DNA from: Metallyticus violacea
Lineage: Eukaryota > Arthropoda > Insecta > Mantodea > Metallyticidae
DNA: 64,000 nucleotides
Assembly: GCA_030762175.1 (NCBI GenBank)
Contig: CM060846.1
Location: 309,228,512 to 309,292,511 of the forward strand
Reading direction: 5' to 3'
Shown: positions 58,161 to 64,000 of the stretch, one piece after another
How positions within the stretch are numbered: the stretch's first letter is position 1
Layout of the letters: every line of letters starts with the position of its first letter
Translations under genes and position numbers: made by a program
Notes under the pieces: model-generated
Told to the model about the DNA's origin: nothing
What the model saw: the letters and a program-made list of their open reading frames with translations, nothing else
The model's database searches: none

Positions 58161-58894
58161 CGTGTCAGAAAGTCTTATACCCAGTGGATGGGAAGGGAAG
58201 TTATACCACACTAAATTTAAAACTTAAATTACGATATTGAATGTGAGAACATTTACCGATGTCAAATGACACTTTCTTTCTGCAAATCGGTTGATAAATG
58301 CAAACAGAGCTTCATGAGCATTTCACCAACATGATAGCACACCTAGTAGAAAGACTATATCTCATTAGGCTTTTGAAAGCGAAACATTTGGACGGTACTT
58401 TTATTCATGCTCTCTATAGAGAGAACATTTGAGAGCCTTACACATTAACGGGTAATTCAGTAAGCGCGTTCCTAAAGTTTCACTTGCAGGTGTTGCTGTG
58501 GTTTAGCAAATTTTAGAAAGTGAAATACTCAATAAACGTCTAAAACAGTTAACATTAGCCTTAATATCTGTACATAACTGCATGATTCGCGAGACAATGA
58601 TACAATTATACTGTTGTATTTTGAGGTGTAGCTGTAAATATATGGATGAAGCGTTTAATCAAACATTAATTTTGTGATTTTTTTTATTTTGACTAAATAA
58701 AGGCTGTCAAAAGAGAAACTTACAAAAATGTAGCATTTTAAAAACTTTTTTACCTACATCATTAAATTTAGAACAGTAAAAGTTATAGAAGTATGTACTA
58801 AGCACATTGTATTTTTACAAGTATTTCAAGTAAAAGACTGAACCTTCTTCAGTCATGAAACGTTTTGCCTTTTACTGGCGGCTTAGCTATTTAT

Positions 58895-59185
58895 AATTTG
58901 GTAAGTTTACGGACGCTTTTTAACAACTCAGGTCATCAGAGTCTCATTCAATTCAGGGCTTAAAACGACCGATAAATTTTGCTCAGAGGCCACTTCTTTC
59001 AAACTTGAGGTTCTTTTACATGCCGTAAATCTATGACATAGGACATACAGCTTTACTTCCCTTCTGAAGGAAGCCATATTTAGAATTTTCAAGCCCAAAA
59101 ATATCCATAGACCCTGGCAGGGATTTAACACGCGATCTTGAGTCTATGAGGCAGGTATGGTTACCACAAAAACATCAGGACCGAG
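58895..59185 (-). mobile_element. SINE-B copy B8, full length
   Basis: Antisense 291-bp copy, the same length as B4. The target-site duplication ttagctatttat is perfect at 58883-58894 and 59186-59197 (12 bp). The sequence is more diverged than B3 or B5, with an altered B box (gggatttaacacgcg). The 67-codon minus frame inside it is an artefact. Confidence 0.95.
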
Positions 59186-59284
59186 TTAGCTATTTATGTA
59201 GAATATATTTTTAAACTTGGAAAAATAAGTATTTTAAGATAAACTTTTTATCTTCTGCTTCTACTATCAAGGATAAGGTTCCGA

Positions 59285-60870
59285 TTTCAGTCATTAACTC
59301 CATGTTGCTTTGGGTCTGCCAATATTACTGTTTCTTACCGGTTGATATAACAGTATTATTTAAATGTCGATTTCGATCCCTTATGTCAACATGGTCTTTA
59401 TTCTTTTGCAATAATTGTTTATTTATCCTTGAAGTAAAACACTTTAGGTTGTTATCTAACTACTTTATTAGATAGTTTATCTGTTATTTTTAAATGTTTT
59501 ATGTATCTGAGAAATCTAATTTCAGATACCGTTATTTTCTTCTCATCCCATTTTTTATGATCGGAGGCTCTAAACTGTAGATTAGAGTGGGAACCATATT
59601 ACGTTATAAAATTTCAATTGTGTATTTTCTTATATATATACATATTGCATAAATATTTACGGTTCCTCACATTTGTTTAAATTTTTCTATACTATTATGT
59701 ATATCAATATTTCTAGGAATTTGCAGTCTAAATAAATGAAACTCTTTACCTGTGCTATGATTGTGTTATATATTACTATTTTAGATCTATTTGTCTTTTA
59801 CCCGGAAGACCATCTTGGTTTTTCCAATTTAAAGTTCAAAATGAAATTTTTACATATCTGGTTTAATTTAAATAATCATTCATTTTATTGTGGTTCTTCC
59901 TCATTTCAGGTCAATAACTTTATCATCTACATGCAATAAGGTTTTAATGTAAGCATCTCTCTCGTAAAGAACTTCCTGGATTCGCTTCTTCCATTAGAGC
60001 AGGAGCTCATCCATGCATAAATTAAAAAGTACAGGTGACCAGCTAGCCTCTTGATTGAATAGCTCTCTGTTTTATTTTAATAAAAATATTGCTCAAATTA
60101 CGTTGTAAGTTTAAAACCATTCTTAATATTCTTATACAGTAATTTTTGCAGTTGATTAAATGATGGAAAATCCTTTTTCTGAAGTTTATTAAAATTGCCC
60201 TACATACTTTCAAATGCCTTGGTGTAGTCAATAAAAGCTAATTGTGTTTGTGGATTGGGTTGTCCTATTTTACTAACCTCTCGTCCTCTTTTTTGTGAGA
60301 TAAATACATTGTCTGTGCAAGATCTTCCAATCTGTTCTTGAGCTAGTTTTTTCATCCTGGTTTTAGTATATATCTTATACCCAGTGTTCAGTTCCCTTAT
60401 TACTCTGTAATTGTAAGAGTGTAAAACTCTTTGTTATAATAGGGCACCCCCACAATTCTATATTCATGAGATCTATTCCGGCTGATTATAGATATTTTAA
60501 ATTTATATGTATATTTCCCAATTCTCCAACTGTTTTTTCATTTATTAGAATGTCTTTATTATTCCTCGCAATATTTTTCGACTTTTAGATTATATCATAA
60601 TCTATTATAATGTTTTGTCCACTCATTTTTACCTATTATGTTTAATAAGGTTATACTCTTCTTTATTGTCTAAGCCCTTTATTATTTTATGAAACGCTTT
60701 GGTTTCCATGTACGCCATATTCTGCTTTGGTATTATAATTGTTCTAAATGATTTGTCCTACTTTTACATTCTCTTTTAGCAATTTCTGATTTACATTTAT
60801 AGTTTATTTTATGCTAATTTGTTTTTTTATAAATAACTTAAATTTGCGTGTTTTTTTTCTTATTTTAATA
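59285..60870 (-). pseudogene. Non-LTR retrotransposon RT relic, different family
   Basis: On the minus strand, from upstream: ECKSRTNHLEQL and KAFHKIIKGLD near 60700-60790, SAGIDLMNIEL near 60470, NYRVIRELNTGYKIYTKTRM, EQIGRSCTDNVFI, then LAFIDYTKAFESM (FIDY at 60224-60235; motif A). SPVLFNLCMDELL (60004-60033) follows across a frame change. HVDDKVI at 59914-59933 replaces the usual F/YADDQVI (motif C). Later come PTLIYSLEPP (59563-59592), EIRFLRYIKHLK and GRPKATW (59300-59320). This is RT plus C-terminal domain of an insect non-LTR element whose clade I cannot fix. Multiple stops and frameshifts; the endonuclease is not recognisable. Confidence 0.75.
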
Positions 60871-62485
60871 TTTCACTCAATATTTTCAAACCCTTATAGT
60901 TTGTTCCTAATGCTTCACTTGTTGCTTTCTCCACACTTTTTATACCTCCCTATTCTATATTTATAATTATTTATTTTCCAAAGTATTAAATATTTAGTCT
61001 TGTTTTGGTGATATGACCTTGCCTTTCATTTTGGAGTACGTGTACTTTATAATTGTTGTTGTTGTTGTTCTTCATCTGAATAATTCTAATTTTTTCTTTT
61101 GTTTTATTATTACCAGTGTCTTCATTTTTGCAATAATAAGATAGTGTCACTTTTTCTGTGCACTTTATTGAGTGTCAGTTATTAATTTTGAGCATTTTCT
61201 ATTGGTGATGATGCAAACTATAATGAACTTAGAACCTGTTGCTGATCATGTACATTTATTTAACTTTAAAATTTATACTTATTTTTCTTTGTAGCATGAG
61301 GCATTAAGAGTTAAAAAAAGATTATGTTATATTAGCAATGAATTATGATAGGACACTTTCAAACTCATACCGCAAACCATACAAACGAAATTAAATTCAG
61401 AAATAAGTACACAACAGCAATAAGCTAACGCATTCACTTTTACAATAAAAGTACTGGTTACTCACAAAGCTGCTTACTTCCAGAGAAAGACTACGCAGAG
61501 AGTAAAATTTCTTCAAAGAATATTTCAAATGAAATATGCTTTGTTCACAGTGATTGTGTGACAGCTTTCAACGAAATTCTACAATATTATGTTTACATAA
61601 TAAAGCTTTAATCTGATGATCAATTATATATTTTTTATGAAGCTCACAGTTTTTCGTATATAAATTCAAGCAACAACTTCATATATGGCTCAAGTTATGT
61701 TTTTCTCCTGATGCATGGTAACCTTATACAGGAATTAATAGAACAGAACCATATCATTTTGTGTTTTTTTTTTCTATGCATATACATTGTTCTTTTAACA
61801 TTTTTTATATTGCCTTGAATTGTTAATCAAGCCTAGCATACAGGTTGCAATAAGTGATTTTAATTTTTGTGCTGCTATTATTTTCTCGGCCATCTCTCAA
61901 TGAAATCAAGCATTTTTTTTTAACCCAGATCACTAGTTATTTTATAAAATATTTTAACCATTTGAACTCCTTAAAATATGCAAATAGATATATTTTGTAA
62001 GTCTAGTATGCCTTAGAGCTTTTCCAAAAAGCGTTAACAATGAAATCCTTCTTAAATTTAATGTATAATATTAAAATTGGGCCCTTTTACTGTAAAATAG
62101 AAAGAAATAAAAATACATTCCGTTAATCATTTTACCTCTACTATCGTTTTATAAAAGTATCCCATTGTATGCATATTTTCAGCAAAATATGAATATAACA
62201 AAAGTGAAAAAATATGATAGCAACAGCACATTTGACTTTCGGAACATAAAACATTTTCTTGAATAGTATTGCTGGTACTTTATCCGTACTTTTTGTATTT
62301 TGCCGTATTGAATGCCTACATATTAGAAATTAATGGTTTAATTGCTTCATTTATCTTTAATGAAAATTATAAAATGAGATTTTGAAGAAATAAAATAACT
62401 CACAAATAGCAGCAGATATAGTTCCACATTTAAGCGAACGAATATGGTGAATGACGGACGTACTTCATTGCAGCTCGACTAGTCT

Positions 62486-62529
62486 TAAGTTTATAGTACT
62501 ACCTAATATTAAGTTTATATACTACCTAA
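62486..62529. repeat. Short tandem duplication
   Basis: taagtttata(gt)actacctaa occurs twice with minor differences (about 22-24 bp units). Confidence 0.7.
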
Positions 62530-63427
62530 CGTAACGTGCAGGTTCGTCTGAGGAGGTAACTTCAGCTGTTATTGCACTGCAGGTTTATTTTCTTCATGAT
62601 TCCATTCAGTACTTTTATCTCATAGCAATTGTTAGGAAATTAACACTTAAGATAAGTAAAAACAGAGGAGGGTAAAAAAAATGCTTAAGATAACATTATG
62701 ACATAACAATTGAACTTTTATGACTTTATGTTGGCAGCGGAAAACCGAAAGCGTGAACATACAGCGAAAATGGAGAGATAAAGTGAATATAGTTACATTC
62801 AAAAGAACAAAAATATTTAATGTGTTTCCTGATTTTATTGACTTAGAAATAATATATTTATAAAAACAAACAACCAAAGCTTCTGATTTGCACCCATACT
62901 ACTGAAAAATGATTTTATATCGGACGCTGTAAAATGTTTCCATATTGAGCGGTTAATAACATTTGCGGGAGTAATCCAGTATATTCCTTTATAAAATGTA
63001 AATTACATGTCATATATTTGTTAATAACGTGTAGCTTATTACATAACTAAATCATTTATCACTCTTTATTTGCTATTTACCATCTGAAAACAATTTTCAC
63101 TGTTGAAATCGGTGGCACGAAATACATTATCGATTAGCGTTGGAATTAAACATTGTGAATAAAACAATGGCATTGTGTTTAACATGAACGTTTACTGTCA
63201 AAAACAAGCCGAAGGTTTTAATTAATTTCTACTGAGTTAGATTAGTTGCGATTGTTATTCCACTGTGCGAAATACAACTTCCTATCGTTTCATTACGTGA
63301 TGTCCATTTTACGTTTTCCACCAAATCATCCTTCTGTGTGTCGTGATTAAAGAGAATTTTAGTTTTATTTTGTTCTTCCGATGTATTTATTCGAGTAGTT
63401 AATTGGTTTCTAAACTTTTGTCTGATT

Positions 63428-63487
63428 GACTTTTAATAAAAAATTATATATTGTTACTGACTTTTAATAAAAAATTATATATTGTTA
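63428..63487. repeat. 31-bp tandem duplication
   Basis: Unit gacttttaataaaaaattat plus atattgttact at 63428-63458 is repeated almost entirely at 63459-63487. Probably a recent slippage or repair duplication. Confidence 0.95.
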
Positions 63488-64000
63488 GCTTTATTGGAAG
63501 CCTGTAATTGAAACGCAGCCAAAATTCTAATCACATTTTCAATTTGGGGCATAAAACTTCTGTAAGAAATTTACAGGATATATAATTTTCTCTGAGAAAT
63601 TACAAGAAACTGGAACATGTATTTAACGAACATAGCTGTATTGAATTATGTCATATTAATACTTGTGCAAATATTATGGCTTAACATGGCAAAGAAGTTA
63701 TATGAGAAAATGGTTTTGTTTACTGTCTACTATTTTGGAACTTGCTTACATGCGCAAATATTTATTTTCGCTTAAAGCAAGGCATTCATATATTATGAAT
63801 GCGTTTCAAAGGGGTATATCTTATTTCATGATATGATTGCATCATATTTATACAGTTTATTGAGATAGCAATGCAAGTAATGCTTTTCATAATAAGAAGA
63901 ACTTATTAACATGACGCTATTTGATTAAAATCAACTATTAATTTCATTTGAGTAAAAGTTTTAGCCTGAAGTGTACCTACTTTAAATCAAGAAACCATTC

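Larger units (their letters stand above)
60871..64000. other. Very AT-rich stretch
   Basis: Contains a (TTG)4 run near 61058 and short direct duplications at 62486-62529 and 63428-63487. No gene-like frame. Confidence 0.4.

Noticed and set aside
1..64000. CRISPR arrays, bacterial operons, ribosome binding sites, rRNA genes
   Set aside because: The sequence has eukaryotic interspersed repeats and no regularly spaced direct repeats, operon structure or rRNA-like stretches.

Overview
The window looks like AT-rich, TE-laden nuclear DNA from an arthropod, most likely an insect. No open reading frame exceeds about 120 codons. There are no operons, rRNA genes or intact tRNA genes, and I recognise no host protein-coding gene. 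What can be recognised is interspersed repeats: tRNA-derived SINEs with target-site duplications, decayed mariner and other IS630-Tc1-mariner transposases, two decayed non-LTR retrotransposons, and many A/T-rich microsatellites. The assignment to insect rests on repeat type and composition, not on a host gene. The DNA is either intergenic or the inside of a very long intron.

SINEs. SINE-A has a class II (Ser/Leu-like) tRNA head and a body of about 270-285 bp. Copies lie at 181-464, 16253-16524, 27571-27848, 30551-30825, 37353-37404 (5'-truncated) and 39379-39617. SINE-B has a head resembling tRNA-Gly(UCC) and a body of about 290 bp. Copies lie at 15985-16205, 19247-19492, 19773-20065, 31869-32159, 33118-33419, 48497-48765, 56294-56562 and 58895-59185. 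Target-site duplications of 8-14 bp are readable around at least seven copies, so these are genuine retropositions. Further, much weaker tRNA-like heads may mark older SINE families.

DNA transposons. Two mariner relics (6214-6996 minus, 27955-28347 plus) and six relics of other IS630-Tc1-mariner-type DDE transposases (4378-4814, 22773-23360, 24715-25085, 33422-33690, 36110-36515, 51166-51376) are scattered through the window. A distinct DDE relic lies at 42964-43285. Several keep the N-terminal helix-turn-helix part and the C-terminal tail of the transposase but lack the middle, the usual structure of internally deleted non-autonomous copies. A roughly 1 kb element at 40768-41759 has inverted ends around a small Myb/SANT-like ORF and resembles a PIF/Harbinger derivative.

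Retrotransposons. An RTE-like LINE relic on the plus strand (45545-47227) and a different non-LTR relic on the minus strand (59285-60870) keep reverse-transcriptase motifs but carry frameshifts and stops.

Other points. A site at 49228/49229 joins a 3' splice site directly to a 5' splice site, followed 56 nt later by a second GTAAGT; this is the layout of a recursive-splicing exon in a long intron. Two GC-rich blocks (2730-2945, 57890-58160) stand out from the AT-rich surroundings without coding signal. Two unnamed dispersed repeats (R and Q) are proposed from copies within this window. Most of the remaining sequence is AT-rich with nothing recognisable.
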